DNA of 64,000 nucleotides from Phycisphaerae bacterium (GCA_022072445.1 JAJVHV010000014.1:1-64000), one strand, 5' to 3'; shown: positions 1-9,487, counted from the first letter of the stretch. Translations and numbers: made by a program. Notes: generated from the letters alone by a model not told the origin.

Positions 1-119
1 CACCGCGAGCCTCCTTGCTCTGTGCGTTCTTCCTTGAACAGAACACGCATGGTGCGGGAAGCTCGTCTTTGTTTACAGGGGACTGTCCAATTCCTCCAAA
101 AAGTGCGAAAGTCGAACTT

Positions 120-1380
120 AGAACCGCGCGAGAATCCCTCGACCGCTGCTCACACTCCGGCTTGGCCAGGAAACCGCTTGCTGACGCGCGCGGCTCGGTT
201 CCAACGCGCGCCGCTCGCGTCCAACGCCCGCGCCGGCCAGCGCCGCGACCGCGATCCGAGCCGCGACCGTCAGGGAGCGGTTTCTTAGCCCCGCGCGAGA
301 ATCCCTCGACCGCTGCTCACACTCCGGCTTGGCCAGGAAACCGCTTGCTGACGCGCGCGGCTCGGTTCCAACGCCCGCAGCTCGGTTCCAACGCGCGCCG
401 CTCGGTTCCAACGCGCGCCGCTCGGTTCCAACGCGCGCCGCTCGCGTCCAACGCCCGCGCCGGCCAGCGCCGCGACCGCGATCCGAGCCGCGACCGTCAG
501 GGAGCGGTTTCTTAGCCCCGCTCGCGAATCCCTCGACCGCTGCTCACACTCCGGCTTGGCCAGGAAACCGCTTGCTGACGCGCGCGGCTCGGTTCCAACG
601 CCCGCAGCTCGCGTCCAACGCGCGCGGCGGCCAGCGCCGCGACCGCGATCCGAGCCGCGACCGCGATCCGAGCCGCGACCGTCAGGGAGCGGTTTCTTAG
701 CCCCGCTCGCGAATCCCTCGACCGCCGCCCGCACTCCCGCTTGGCCAGGAAACCGCTTGCTGACGCGCGCGGCTCGGTTCCAACGCGCGCGGCTTGGTTC
801 CAACGCGCGCCGCTCGCGTCCAACGCCCGCGCCGACCAGCGCCGCGACCGCGATCCGAGCCGCGACCGTCAGGGAGCGGTTTCTTAGCCCCGCTCGCGAA
901 TCCCTCGACCGCTGCTCACACTCCGGCTTGGCCAGGAAACCGCTTGCTGACGCGCGCGGCTCGGTTCCAACGCGCGCGGCTCGGTTCCAACGCCCGCAGC
1001 TCGGTTCCAACGCGCGCAGCTCGGTTCCAACGCGCGCCGCTCGCGTCCAACGCCCGCGCCGACCAGCGCCGCGAGCGCGATCCGAGCCGCGACCGTCAGG
1101 GAGCGGTTTCTTAGCCCCGCGCGAGAATCCCTCGACCGCCGCTCGCACTCCGGCTTGGCCAGGAAACCGCTTGCTGACGCGCGCGGCTCGGTTCCAACGC
1201 GCGCCGCTCGGTTCCAACGCGCGCCGCTCGCGTCCAACGCCCGCGGCTCGGTTCCAACGCGCGCGGCTCGCGTCCAACGCCCGCGGCGGCCAGCGCCGCG
1301 ACCGCGATCCGAGCCGCGACCGCGATCCGAGCCGCGACCGTAAGGGAGCGGTTTCTTGGCCCCGCGGGAGAACCCCCGAC
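120..1380. repeat. Array of dispersed inverted-repeat elements, six units plus a partial
   Basis: No gene is credible here. A unit of about 110 bp recurs, with its core (gaatccctcgaccgc) near 132, 299, 526, 711, 898 and 1125, plus a degenerate partial unit near 1345-1375. Each unit has near-palindromic arms: the left arm reads toward agggagcggtttc and the right arm starts gaaaccgcttgctgacg. Arm against reverse-complemented arm matches at about 25 of 29 positions. Units are separated by variable stretches of a 20-bp tandem sub-repeat (gctcggttccaacgcgcgcc), clearest at 360-460. The same family occurs at 20.4 kb in opposite orientation and at 51.5-52.5 kb. Open frames across it give only Arg/Ala-rich repetitive translations. 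The 120 bases before the array show nothing recognisable. Confidence 0.9.
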
Positions 1381-1424
1381 CGCGGCGGGGGCGGCTGCTC
1401 TCCAGACGGCTCCACACGGCTGCA

Positions 1425-1444
1425 CACAGCCGGGGGCGGCTGTG
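1425..1444 (-). terminator. Hairpin immediately after the permease/CPBP gene
   Basis: A perfect 8-bp stem (cacagccg/cggctgtg) with a four-base loop lies directly after the stop codon at 1445 of the minus-strand gene. There is no U-tract, so it may be a weak terminator or an mRNA 3'-end stabiliser. Confidence 0.5.
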
Positions 1445-3667
1445 CTACATCACGGCGCCGATGGCGCGCTCTTGCGCGCCCTGGTCGCGGGCCGCTGGTT
1501 GCATGAAGCACAGTGCGACGCCAGCCAGGGCGACGGCACCGGCGGCGGCGATCCAGATCGGCCCCGGGAGGGTCATGGGCAAGGATCCCGGATCGGCGAG
1601 CGTCTGCCAGCCCAGCCAGTCCTTGAAGGCGCCGATGCCCTCACTCGTGGCGGTCAGCCCATTGTGCATGGCGTGCGCCACGATCGCCGGCCAGATGGAG
1701 CCAAAGCGCAGGACCAGTACGCCGAAAAGCAGCCCCAGCACGGCGGTGGGGATGATCCGATAGACGGATTGGTGGAAGAGCGCGAAAGCCAGCGCGACGA
1801 GAATCACGCCGCCGACGGCTCCCGCGCCGGCGCGTGCGCCGCTCAGCACGAATCCGCGGAAGAACAGTTCTTCGCAGATCGCCGGCACGAGCGCGAGCAG
1901 GGCGATCTGCGTGAGCAGGTCGGTGCGGTTGAGAAACTCAAGGTCGCTCATGAGCTGCTGAAGAACTTCGGGGTTCATCGGCAGAAAGTGCTGCTGAAGG
2001 ACCAGCCAGGCTTTCGCAAGAATCCAGGTCGACGCGCCGAGGCAGAGGCCGGCCGCCCAACCGCGCCCGCCGGGGGCGCGCAACGCGAGCGCACCGGCCA
2101 CGTTGACGCGCGCGTAGAGCGCGACGATCACCGGCACAACGACGAACAGCAGGATCATCCACAGCGCGACCGCGTAGAGGAACAGCACCGTGCCGCGCAC
2201 GCCGGCGGTCTGGCCCAGCGCGTTCTGGATGAAGAAATTCAACGGATAGGCGATGGCCAGCGTCAGCAGCGACTGCGACGCCGTCGGTGTCCAGCGCGGG
2301 CGGAAGAACCGCCGCCGGAAGAGCGCCCGGATCGAGGCATTGTCGGCGAACAGGACGGCCTCCTGTCCGAAGAGGCGGGCGGCGACGGCGACGGCGGCGG
2401 TGGCGTAGAGGCCGGTCGAGAGGGTGACCCAGATGATCCACTCGACCTCGAAACGGCCGACGAACAGCTCGCGCGTCATCAGCACGATGTTGGCCACCGG
2501 CATGATCAGCAGCGGGCCTTCCAGCCGCGTGCCGGGAATCACGCTGATCATGGCCGGCATCATGGCCGCCATGATCACCGGCATGACGTAGTTCTGCGCT
2601 TCCTTGAAGCTGCGGGCGAAGCTCGCCACGGCCAGCAGGATGGCGCCGAACATGATTGCCAGCGGGGCGAGGGCGGCGGCGATCCAGGGCAGCGCGCCCA
2701 GCGGCAGCGTCAGGTTCCAACTGGTGGTGAGCAGCTTGCCGATCCCACCCAGATACATCGTCCCGCCGAACGCCAGCAGATTCAGCGCGGCGCTCAGCAA
2801 GCCGATCAGCGTGACGACGATGAATTTTCCGGTGATCAGGTCGATGGGCGGGACGGGCGCGACCATGAGCGTTTCGAGCGTGCCGCGCTCGCGTTCGCCG
2901 GCCGTCAGGTCGATCGCCGGATAAACCGTCCCGGTGATGGTCAGGATAATGAGGATGGGCGGGATGATCAGGCCGGCCAGCCAGCCGTCGCGCTCTTCCT
3001 GCGTGGCGACGTCGCGTGCGACGACCGCGATGGGCTGTATCACCTGCGGGCGGATTCCGAGCCGCGCCAGGCGGTCGGCGACGAGCCGGGCGGTCGCCCG
3101 CTGGAGAATGGCCTCGATGCCCGCGGCGGCGACCTCGCTGCGGATGTCACGCTCCTTGAGCACCAGATCGACGACGACAGCAGCGTCGTCCTCCGCGGTC
3201 GGCAGCCCGCCGCTCAGCACGATGCCGACGTGCATGTCGCCGGCGACGACGGCGGCGGCGACGTCGCCGACCACGACGATCTCGTATTCGGGCGGCGATT
3301 CGCGGACGTTGAGCGACGGGCGGCCGGCCGGCGGCGGCGCCGACGGCGCGGTTGTGCCGGAAGCGTGCGGTCCCGACGCGTCCGCTGAGCCCTGAGCGGC
3401 CAGCTCCGGCGGCCGGCGGGTCGGGTCGGTGTCGATCAGGCGGCGGAGCCAGCGCCGCGCGGGCTCGTCTGCGACAGCGACGCGGTATGTGGCGCGGGTG
3501 AGCTGGTGGGTCTGAAACTCCAGCGCCAGCAGCGACGCGAGGATCAGGCCCGGGTAGAGCACCATCGGCACGACCACCATCGCGACCAGCGTTCGCCGGT
3601 CGCGCAGCGTGTCGGACAGCTCCTTGCGCCAGATGGCGTTAATGCGCGAAAACCGGCTCATTCTCAC
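1445..3667 (-). CDS. ABC-2 type permease fused to a CPBP intramembrane protease domain
   Basis: This is a membrane protein of 740 aa with two parts. The N-terminal ~400 residues look like a NatB-type ABC permease: cytoplasmic start, a first TM segment (VAMVVVPMVLYPGLIL), a long extracytoplasmic loop with a low-complexity Gly/Pro/Ser stretch, then a cluster of TM segments after the ERERGTLETLMVAPV motif. The C-terminal third carries the CPBP (CAAX/bacteriocin-processing) motif EELFFRG, with further TM segments and an H-containing FALFHQ segment. The start is GTG at 3667 or ATG at 3661. It overlaps the end of the upstream ATPase gene by 29 bp, so the two are probably translationally coupled and work as one exporter. 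The substrate cannot be told from sequence. Confidence 0.85.
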   Translation of the reverse strand: MRMSRFSRINAIWRKELSDTLRDRRTLVAMVVVPMVLYPGLILASLLALEFQTHQLTRATYRVAVADEPARRWLRRLIDTDPTRRPPELAAQGSADASGPHASGTTAPSAPPPAGRPSLNVRESPPEYEIVVVGDVAAAVVAGDMHVGIVLSGGLPTAEDDAAVVVDLVLKERDIRSEVAAAGIEAILQRATARLVADRLARLGIRPQVIQPIAVVARDVATQEERDGWLAGLIIPPILIILTITGTVYPAIDLTAGERERGTLETLMVAPVPPIDLITGKFIVVTLIGLLSAALNLLAFGGTMYLGGIGKLLTTSWNLTLPLGALPWIAAALAPLAIMFGAILLAVASFARSFKEAQNYVMPVIMAAMMPAMISVIPGTRLEGPLLIMPVANIVLMTRELFVGRFEVEWIIWVTLSTGLYATAAVAVAARLFGQEAVLFADNASIRALFRRRFFRPRWTPTASQSLLTLAIAYPLNFFIQNALGQTAGVRGTVLFLYAVALWMILLFVVVPVIVALYARVNVAGALALRAPGGRGWAAGLCLGASTWILAKAWLVLQQHFLPMNPEVLQQLMSDLEFLNRTDLLTQIALLALVPAICEELFFRGFVLSGARAGAGAVGGVILVALAFALFHQSVYRIIPTAVLGLLFGVLVLRFGSIWPAIVAHAMHNGLTATSEGIGAFKDWLGWQTLADPGSLPMTLPGPIWIAAAGAVALAGVALCFMQPAARDQGAQERAIGAVM

Positions 3668-4394
3668 CCACCAGGGTCAGGAAGACGTCGCTGAGGCGCG
3701 TGCGTCCGCTGGCGGCGCGGAGCGTCGCCAGGTCGCCTTCGGCCACGAGCCGGCCGGCGTGCATCAGGCCCATGCGGCCGCACATGCTTTCGATCTCGTC
3801 GAGCGCGTGCGTGGAGAGCAGAATCGTTTTGCCGCGCTGCGACTGCGTGCGGATGAACTCCAGAATGACGCGGTTGGTCAGCACGTCGAGGCCCAGGGTC
3901 GGCTCGTCAAGCACCAGGATGGGCGGGTCGGCGATCAGCGCCCGGGCGATGTTGGTGCGCTGCTTCTGACCGGTGGACATCGCCCCGCAGCGCAGGTCGG
4001 CGAAGCTCTCCATGTTCAGCCAGGTCAGCAGCGTGTCGATCCGGGCGCGGGCCATCACACGCGGGATGTCGTAGAGCGTTGCGAAGTACTCGAGCATCTC
4101 GCGCGGCGACAGACGCGCGTAGAGCCCGGTATTGGCGGTCAGGTAGCCGATGTTGCGTTTGACCACGTCGGGCCGTTCGGTCACGTCCTGGCCGTCGATG
4201 AAGACGCGGCCCTCGCTGGGACGCATCAGCCCGCTGATCATGCGCAGCGTCGTCGTTTTGCCCGCGCCGTTCGGACCGAGCAGTCCGTAAATCTCGCCGC
4301 GGGCCACGCCGAAACCGACCGCGTCGACGGCGGTCTTTTCGCTGCCGTCGGGGTTGGGAAAGCGCTTGGTCAGTCTTTCGACGCGGATCATCAT
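3639..4394 (-). CDS. ABC transporter ATP-binding protein, NatA-like
   Basis: This 251-aa cytoplasmic ATPase probably powers the overlapping permease/CPBP fusion. It shows Walker A GPNGAGKTTT, the ABC signature MSTGQKQR, Walker B ILVLDEPT followed by LGLDVL, and the switch histidine in LLSTHALDE. The architecture is a single short ABC domain with a C-terminal tail, as in sodium/multidrug-type ABC-2 exporters. The ATG at 4394 lies just 7 bp after the stop of the nucleoside-type permease upstream, so the exporter pair may be read through from that importer operon. The exported substrate is unknown. Confidence 0.9.
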   Translation of the reverse strand: MMIRVERLTKRFPNPDGSEKTAVDAVGFGVARGEIYGLLGPNGAGKTTTLRMISGLMRPSEGRVFIDGQDVTERPDVVKRNIGYLTANTGLYARLSPREMLEYFATLYDIPRVMARARIDTLLTWLNMESFADLRCGAMSTGQKQRTNIARALIADPPILVLDEPTLGLDVLTNRVILEFIRTQSQRGKTILLSTHALDEIESMCGRMGLMHAGRLVAEGDLATLRAASGRTRLSDVFLTLVGENEPVFAH

Positions 4395-4401
4395 GGGTCA
4401 A

Positions 4402-5295
4402 TCACCAGGGCCGCGCGAGGGCGGCCGGCGCGCCGGCGGAGCGAAAACCGGCGCTGAGCACCAGCAGCGTCAGCACGTAAGGCGCCATCAGCATCAGCGG
4501 ATAAAGCGTGTGGATCTGATCCGGTCGCAGCAGCGGCTGGAGATTTTGCTGCGTCGCCATCAGTGTCCCTACGAAGAGGGTACCTAATGTCGCGCCGCTC
4601 GGCGACCAGCGTCCGAAAATGACCATCGCCAGCGCCACGAATCCGCGGCCGGCGACCATTTCCTCCTGAAATCGTCCGGCGATGACGATCGCCAGGTGGC
4701 CGCCTCCCAGACCGGCCAGTGCGCCGCCGATCAGCACGGCCGAAAACCGCAGCCCCCGGACGCTCAAGCCGGCGGAAGCGGCGGCGAGCGGCTCGTCGCC
4801 GCAGGCGCGGATGCCCAGCCCCCACATGGTCCGATAGAGCGTCCAGGCGACCAGTAGCGTCAGCAGCAGCACGGGCAGCGCGAGCGGGTCGAGTCCCGCC
4901 AGCGTGCCGGCCGGGGCGAGCGGCGGCTGGTTCGCGAGCAGCCGCTGGGACGCGATGCCGGTCACGCCGATCGCCAGCAGATTCAGTCCCAATCCGGTGA
5001 CGATCTGGTCGCAGCGCAGCCGGACGACCAGGAGTGCGTAGAGCGCCGCGCACAGCGCGCCGGTCGCCGTGGCGGCGCTGAGTCCGATCCAGGGCGAACC
5101 TGTGGCATGCGCGGCTAACGCGGCGGCGAAGGCGCCGCACAGCATCATCCCCTCGATGCCGATGTTGATGACGCCGGAGCGCTCGACGACCACCTCGCCC
5201 AGCGCGGCCAGGGCGATCGGTACGGTCTCCGTTATGCCTTGTCGGCCAATGGCCAGCGCGAATGGCGGCGTCAGGATGTGGAGGGCGTCAGTCAT
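4402..5295 (-). CDS. BMP-type nucleoside/sugar ABC importer permease, second subunit (COG1079-like)
   Basis: This 297-aa inner-membrane permease has the characteristic start of the family: a segment reading VPIALAALGEVVVERSGV followed by NIGIEGMML. Eight or so hydrophobic segments follow, with a conserved GLGGGHLAIVIAGRFQEEMVAGRGF stretch near residues 210-240 (given only as a landmark). It overlaps the preceding permease gene by 8 bp, indicating an operon with the ATPase and first permease. The family imports nucleosides or related compounds with a BMP (basic membrane protein) lipoprotein as receptor. No BMP gene is present in this window. Confidence 0.88.
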   Translation of the reverse strand: MTDALHILTPPFALAIGRQGITETVPIALAALGEVVVERSGVINIGIEGMMLCGAFAAALAAHATGSPWIGLSAATATGALCAALYALLVVRLRCDQIVTGLGLNLLAIGVTGIASQRLLANQPPLAPAGTLAGLDPLALPVLLLTLLVAWTLYRTMWGLGIRACGDEPLAAASAGLSVRGLRFSAVLIGGALAGLGGGHLAIVIAGRFQEEMVAGRGFVALAMVIFGRWSPSGATLGTLFVGTLMATQQNLQPLLRPDQIHTLYPLMLMAPYVLTLLVLSAGFRSAGAPAALARPW

Positions 5296-6406
5296 CGGGC
5301 GTTCCGAGCGGCGTGCGGGGGCGTGTCAGGAGGACGATCACCAGCACGACGACGCCCTGGGCGACGAATTTCATCACGGTGGGAAACGACTGCATCGCCT
5401 GCTCGGGGAGTTTCTGCATGCCGCGCGTCCCGGTCTCGATCGCGGCGAAGAAGAGCGCGGCGGGTACAACGCCGAACGGAGCCAGCCGCGCGAGCAGCGC
5501 GACGGCGATGGCGGTGTAGCCGTAGCCGGCGGCGAAGCTGGTGGTGAGATAGTGGTGCGTGCCGGAAATCTCGACGGCACCGGCCAGGCCCGCCAAGCCG
5601 CCGGAGAGTCCCATGAGCATGGCGGTGAGGCTGGCGGTCGAGATGCCCGCGTAGCGGCTGGCGATGGGGTTGGCTCCCAGAGCGCGGAGTCGGAATCCGA
5701 AAGTCGATCTGGAGACGACGAACTGAAGCAGGACGGCGGCGCCCAGCGCGATCAGCACACCGGCGTGCAGACCGCCGGCCGTCCAGACCTGAGGCAGGAT
5801 GGCGGCGGAGGCGATGGCCGCCGTGCTCTCGCGATCGATCGACTGCTCGTCGACCAGCGGGCCGCGGACGATGAACTCCAGCAGCCGCAGGGCGACGAAA
5901 TTCAGCAGAATGGTACTGAGGACTTCGGGCACGCCGCGCCCCAGCTTCAGCAGCGCGGCCAGCAGCGCCCACGCCGCGCCGCCCAGCACTCCCGCCGCAA
6001 GCAGCACCGCGACGCCCACCCACGGCTCGAGGCCGGCGAGGCGCGGCCCGACGGCGGCGGCGGTCAGCGCTCCGATCAGGTATTGCCCCTCGGCGCCGAT
6101 GTTCAGGACTCCGCCGCGGAAGGCCAGGGCGCACGCGACGCCCAGCAGGCAGAGTGGGCAGGCCAAGGCGAGCGTGCTGCCGAGGCGGTAGGCATTGCCC
6201 AGCGCGCCGTCGAGAAACGCCGGCCCCAGCCGCAACGGATCGAACCCGAGGACGGCGACGGTGAACGCCATCGCAACGGCTGCGACGCCAACGGCGGTGG
6301 CCGCGAAAAGCAGATCGCGCGCCGCACGTCGAGCGAGGGTGTCGATCATCACGGTGCGAGTGTCGCCGCGCGATTCGGACATGGCAAGCGCGCGGCGGGC
6401 ACTCAC
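5288..6406 (-). CDS. BMP-type nucleoside/sugar ABC importer permease, first subunit (COG4603-like)
   Basis: This 372-aa membrane protein has a first TM segment in the LLFAATAVGVAAVAMAF region, a PLCLLGVACALAFRGGVLN motif typical of the first permease in BMP-type importers, then NIGAEGQYLIG. The chosen start is a GTG at 6406 whose GTGA overlaps the stop of the ATPase gene. ATG codons at 6382 and 6349 are alternatives. It should pair with the next permease to form the channel. The substrate class (nucleoside or purine-like) rests on family resemblance only. Confidence 0.87.
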   Translation of the reverse strand: MSARRALAMSESRGDTRTVMIDTLARRAARDLLFAATAVGVAAVAMAFTVAVLGFDPLRLGPAFLDGALGNAYRLGSTLALACPLCLLGVACALAFRGGVLNIGAEGQYLIGALTAAAVGPRLAGLEPWVGVAVLLAAGVLGGAAWALLAALLKLGRGVPEVLSTILLNFVALRLLEFIVRGPLVDEQSIDRESTAAIASAAILPQVWTAGGLHAGVLIALGAAVLLQFVVSRSTFGFRLRALGANPIASRYAGISTASLTAMLMGLSGGLAGLAGAVEISGTHHYLTTSFAAGYGYTAIAVALLARLAPFGVVPAALFFAAIETGTRGMQKLPEQAMQSFPTVMKFVAQGVVVLVIVLLTRPRTPLGTPDD

Positions 6407-7914
6407 AGGTCGAGGCCGGCCATCAGCCGGCCGATGGCGGCGACATCGCCGGCGGACCCGGTGCTGGGGCGCAGCGTGCCGCGATACATGACCATGACGC
6501 GGTCGGCCAGCTCGACGATCTCGTCCAGATCGGAGCTGACCAGCAACACCGCCGCACCCGCGTCACGTGCTGCCCGGAGCCGGGCGCGGATGGCGGCGGT
6601 CGCCGCGACGTCGACGCCGCGCGTCGGGTTGCAGACCAACAGAAGACGCGGGTGGGCGTGCAGCTCGCGGGCCACCACGAGCTTCTGCTGATTGCCGCCC
6701 GAGAGCAACGCGGCCGGGCCGTCGAGCGCGGGACCGCGAACGTCGGCCTCCGCGACGAGTTGTGCGGCGTGACGGCGCATCGTGCGGCGCGACAGCCAGC
6801 CCAGGTGCGACATCGGGCGCCGTACGAAGGTTTTCAGGCACGTGTTCTCGACCACGCTGAAGTCCAGAATCAGACCTTGCCGGCGGCGGTCGCCGGGGAC
6901 GTGGCCGATGCCGCGGCGGAGCCGTTCGCGCGGCGCGGCGCGTGTCAGATCGACGCCGTCCATGAGCACCTGACCGCGCGTCGGCGATCGAATTCCAAGC
7001 AGGGCGTCGATCAGCGCGTCCTGGCCGTTGCCGTCCACTCCCGCCACACCCACGATCTCGCCACGATGAACGTGCAGCTCGATGTCAAGCAGATCGGCGA
7101 TGCCGCGGGAGTGCGCGGACAGCCGCCGCACCTCGAGCATCGGAGGAGACGCCGTCGCTGGCGGTCGGGCAGTCGACGCCGCTGGACCGGGCGCTGGGAG
7201 AGTGGCGAAAGCCGGTGCGCCGACCATCTGCGCCGCGAGTACTTCGGGAGTCGTACCGCTGGCGTCGCCGGCATGGATGATGTGCCCGCGGCGCAGCACG
7301 ATGACGGCATCGCAGTTACCGACCACTTCCTTGAGCTTGTGGCTGATGAAGACGATCGCGACGCCGCGCGCCCGCAGCCGCCGCATCGACGCAAAAAGCT
7401 GTTCGGTTTCGGCTGGCGTGAGCGAGGCCGTCGGCTCGTCGAGGATAAGAACATTGACCCGCCGAAAAAGCGCCTTGAGGATTTCGACGCGCTGCTGCCG
7501 GCCGACCGAGAGATCGCCGACGCGGGCATCGACCTGGACGGGAAGGCCGACGTCGTCGGCGAACGCGGCGATTTCGCGTGACGCACGGTTCAGCCGGAGC
7601 CTCACGCCGCGCATTCCGAGCAGAATGTTCTCCGCTACGGTGAGCGTCGGCACGAGCATGAAGTGCTGATGCACCATTCCGACGCCGCGTTGCAGGGCGT
7701 CGCGTGGCGAGCGCGGGTTGTAGGGGCGGGCGTCGATGAACATCGATCCGGCGCTGGGTCGCAGCAGGCCGTAGAGGATGTTCATGAGCGTCGATTTTCC
7801 GGCGCCGTTCTCGCCCAGCAGTCCGAGAATCGCGCCGCGCGGGATTTGCAGCGAGACGTCCGACAGGGCGGTCAGCGTGCCGAAGGTGCGCGAAATCCCG
7901 CGAAGCTCAATCAT
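6403..7914 (-). CDS. BMP-type nucleoside/sugar ABC importer ATPase, two ABC domains
   Basis: This protein of about 503 aa carries two tandem ABC domains. The first has Walker A GENGAGKST, signature LSVGRQQRVEI and Walker B VLILDEPTASL. The second has a degenerate Walker A (GVDGNGQDALIDALLG), signature LSGGNQQKLV, and LLVCNPTRGVDV in place of the usual Walker B. That degenerate second site is typical of the RbsA/YufO-like class. The ATG at 7914 starts the conserved MIELRGISRTFG sequence; a longer frame to 7947 adds an unlikely Cys-rich leader. It is the first gene of the minus-strand importer operon. Confidence 0.9.
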   Translation of the reverse strand: MIELRGISRTFGTLTALSDVSLQIPRGAILGLLGENGAGKSTLMNILYGLLRPSAGSMFIDARPYNPRSPRDALQRGVGMVHQHFMLVPTLTVAENILLGMRGVRLRLNRASREIAAFADDVGLPVQVDARVGDLSVGRQQRVEILKALFRRVNVLILDEPTASLTPAETEQLFASMRRLRARGVAIVFISHKLKEVVGNCDAVIVLRRGHIIHAGDASGTTPEVLAAQMVGAPAFATLPAPGPAASTARPPATASPPMLEVRRLSAHSRGIADLLDIELHVHRGEIVGVAGVDGNGQDALIDALLGIRSPTRGQVLMDGVDLTRAAPRERLRRGIGHVPGDRRRQGLILDFSVVENTCLKTFVRRPMSHLGWLSRRTMRRHAAQLVAEADVRGPALDGPAALLSGGNQQKLVVARELHAHPRLLLVCNPTRGVDVAATAAIRARLRAARDAGAAVLLVSSDLDEIVELADRVMVMYRGTLRPSTGSAGDVAAIGRLMAGLDL

Positions 7915-7993
7915 GGCGCAGCAGGATATCGATGCTGCACGGAACACGGGAGCGCGCGGCGGATTACAGATATTGACTGTCGGGGATGGGTGA

Positions 7994-8021
7994 TTGAGTT
8001 TCGACGGCGGGAGGCTAGAAT
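7994..8021 (+). promoter_or_regulatory. Sigma70-like promoter for the esterase-like lipoprotein gene
   Basis: TTGAGT at 7994-7999 and TAGAAT at 8016-8021 are separated by 16 bp, which would start transcription near 8028. This supports a translation start well inside the long open frame, which begins at 7994. The interval 7915-8104 is otherwise the divergent spacer to the ABC importer operon. Confidence 0.5.
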
Positions 8022-8104
8022 CTCGGACGTGCGGGTTTGGCGCGTGGACCGGCGCGAGAGCGATCGGTCGACGCAGGCGCGGTCGATGTGACGAGGAAAT
8101 CTCA

Positions 8105-9487
8105 TTGGGATTGTGGGTCGTTGACGGACGATCGGGACGCGGCGCTGCGGGTGGGTGGCTCGCGGTGGCGGCGTTAGGGTTGCTGCTGGCGCTGACGAGC
8201 GGCTGCGTGGTGCCGCAGCCGATGGGTCGCGGGCGGCTGACGCGCGAAGTGGAGCCCGCGAGCGGGCGCGGGTATTGGCGTTATCTGCCGATCGACTACG
8301 TTGAATCGGACCCGACGGTTCGGAAATCGCGCCGCTGGCCGCTGGTGGTGACGTTTCACGGCATGAAGCCGTTCGATAATGCGCACCCGCAGGCGTGCGA
8401 GTGGCAGTCGGAAGCGGACCGATACGGCTTCGTCGTTATCGCGCCGGAGCTGCACGCGCCCGACGTGCTCCACCAGTTTCCGGTCCGCAACGTACATCCA
8501 GCATTCCGCGACGATGACAACGCGACGCTGCAGATTTTGGATCACGTCTTCGCCAACACCGACGCCGACCCGAATAACGTGCTCTCGACGAGCTGGTCGT
8601 CGGGCGGGTACATGGCGCACTACATGCTGAACAAGCACCCCGACCGGTTCACGTGTCTGGCGGTGCGGCAGTCGAACTTCTCGTCGAGCGTGCTGGACAC
8701 TTCGCTGATCGACCGCTCGCGTTTTCATCCGCTGCTGATCATCAACACGCAGAACGATTTTCAAATCTGCCGGGAGGAGTCGGCGGCCGCGGTGCGCTGG
8801 TACGAGCAGAACGGTTATCAGAACGTGTGGTGGGTGCGGATCAAGAATCTGGGGCACGAGCGCACGCCCGACATCGCCGCTGACTTCTTCGGGCGCGTGG
8901 CGGGCGTGAGGCCGTCGGGTCCGTCGGCGGTGCTGGCGCGGCGGCAGGCGATCGAAGGCAATCCGGCCGGTCTGGCGCTGCTGTCGGGTGCGACGACGGA
9001 GTTTCGTGCGCCGCCCGAGCCGGTTCGCCGGCTGGCATTTGCCGATCCTGGCCGCTCGACGCTGCCGCGGGCCGTGCCAGTGTCGAGCCGGGGTCCGGCG
9101 GTTCCGTCGGCGGGCGGCGCTTCAACGGGCAAGCCCTCGCAGGCGCCGGTGCTGGCCGCGGTGACGCCGGGACGGCAGGTGGGCGGCGCCCGCGGCAGTG
9201 CGTCGGGCAGCGTGAGCATCAACGTGTCGGCGGCGTTCGGCATTTCGCCGCTCCTGGTGGGATTCAGCGCCGACTGTCCGAGCGACTGGGCGACGTCGGC
9301 GGAGTTTGCCTGGTCGGTGAACGGCGAGGCGATCGGCAACACGATCAACGGTCAGCGGACGTTCAGCGAGCCCGGCACGTATGAGCTCTCGGTGCAGGTG
9401 TTGACGCGCGACGGCCGGGAGCATCGCGCGACGCGCACCATCCGCGTCATCCCGAAGCTGTCGTCGGAGCCGGCCGGGCGGGATTGA
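8105..9487 (+). CDS. Exported esterase/alpha-beta-hydrolase lipoprotein with C-terminal PKD-like domain
   Basis: The preferred start is TTG at 8105, seven bases after GAGGA, giving about 460 aa; an open frame continues back to 7994 through the putative promoter. The N-terminus is a lipoprotein signal ending in the lipobox LTSG-C. Residues ~30-260 resemble PHB-depolymerase or feruloyl-esterase-like hydrolases: LVVTFHGMKPF (oxyanion region), a nucleophile-like STSWSSGGYMAHYML, LLIINTQNDFQI around the acid position, and a histidine in NLGHERTPD. A Pro/Ala-rich linker follows, then a PKD/Ig-like domain ending GTYELSVQVLTRDG. It is probably anchored in a membrane facing the periplasm or surface. 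The substrate is unknown. Confidence 0.8.
   Translation: MGLWVVDGRSGRGAAGGWLAVAALGLLLALTSGCVVPQPMGRGRLTREVEPASGRGYWRYLPIDYVESDPTVRKSRRWPLVVTFHGMKPFDNAHPQACEWQSEADRYGFVVIAPELHAPDVLHQFPVRNVHPAFRDDDNATLQILDHVFANTDADPNNVLSTSWSSGGYMAHYMLNKHPDRFTCLAVRQSNFSSSVLDTSLIDRSRFHPLLIINTQNDFQICREESAAAVRWYEQNGYQNVWWVRIKNLGHERTPDIAADFFGRVAGVRPSGPSAVLARRQAIEGNPAGLALLSGATTEFRAPPEPVRRLAFADPGRSTLPRAVPVSSRGPAVPSAGGASTGKPSQAPVLAAVTPGRQVGGARGSASGSVSINVSAAFGISPLLVGFSADCPSDWATSAEFAWSVNGEAIGNTINGQRTFSEPGTYELSVQVLTRDGREHRATRTIRVIPKLSSEPAGRD

Noticed and set aside
120-1380. CRISPR array
   Set aside because: Repeat units are long (~110 bp), palindromic and imperfect, and spacers are themselves repeated. No cas genes are nearby.
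285-1511. 408-aa minus-strand ORF across the first repeat array
   Set aside because: The translation only repeats the array units (LTVAAR, DGRGSD-like motifs) and has no folded-protein character.
1442-3388. Long plus-strand ORF (648 aa) opposite the permease/CPBP gene
   Set aside because: Shadow of the true minus-strand gene. The translation is Arg/Asp/His-rich with no domain, whereas the opposite strand encodes clear transporter and protease motifs.
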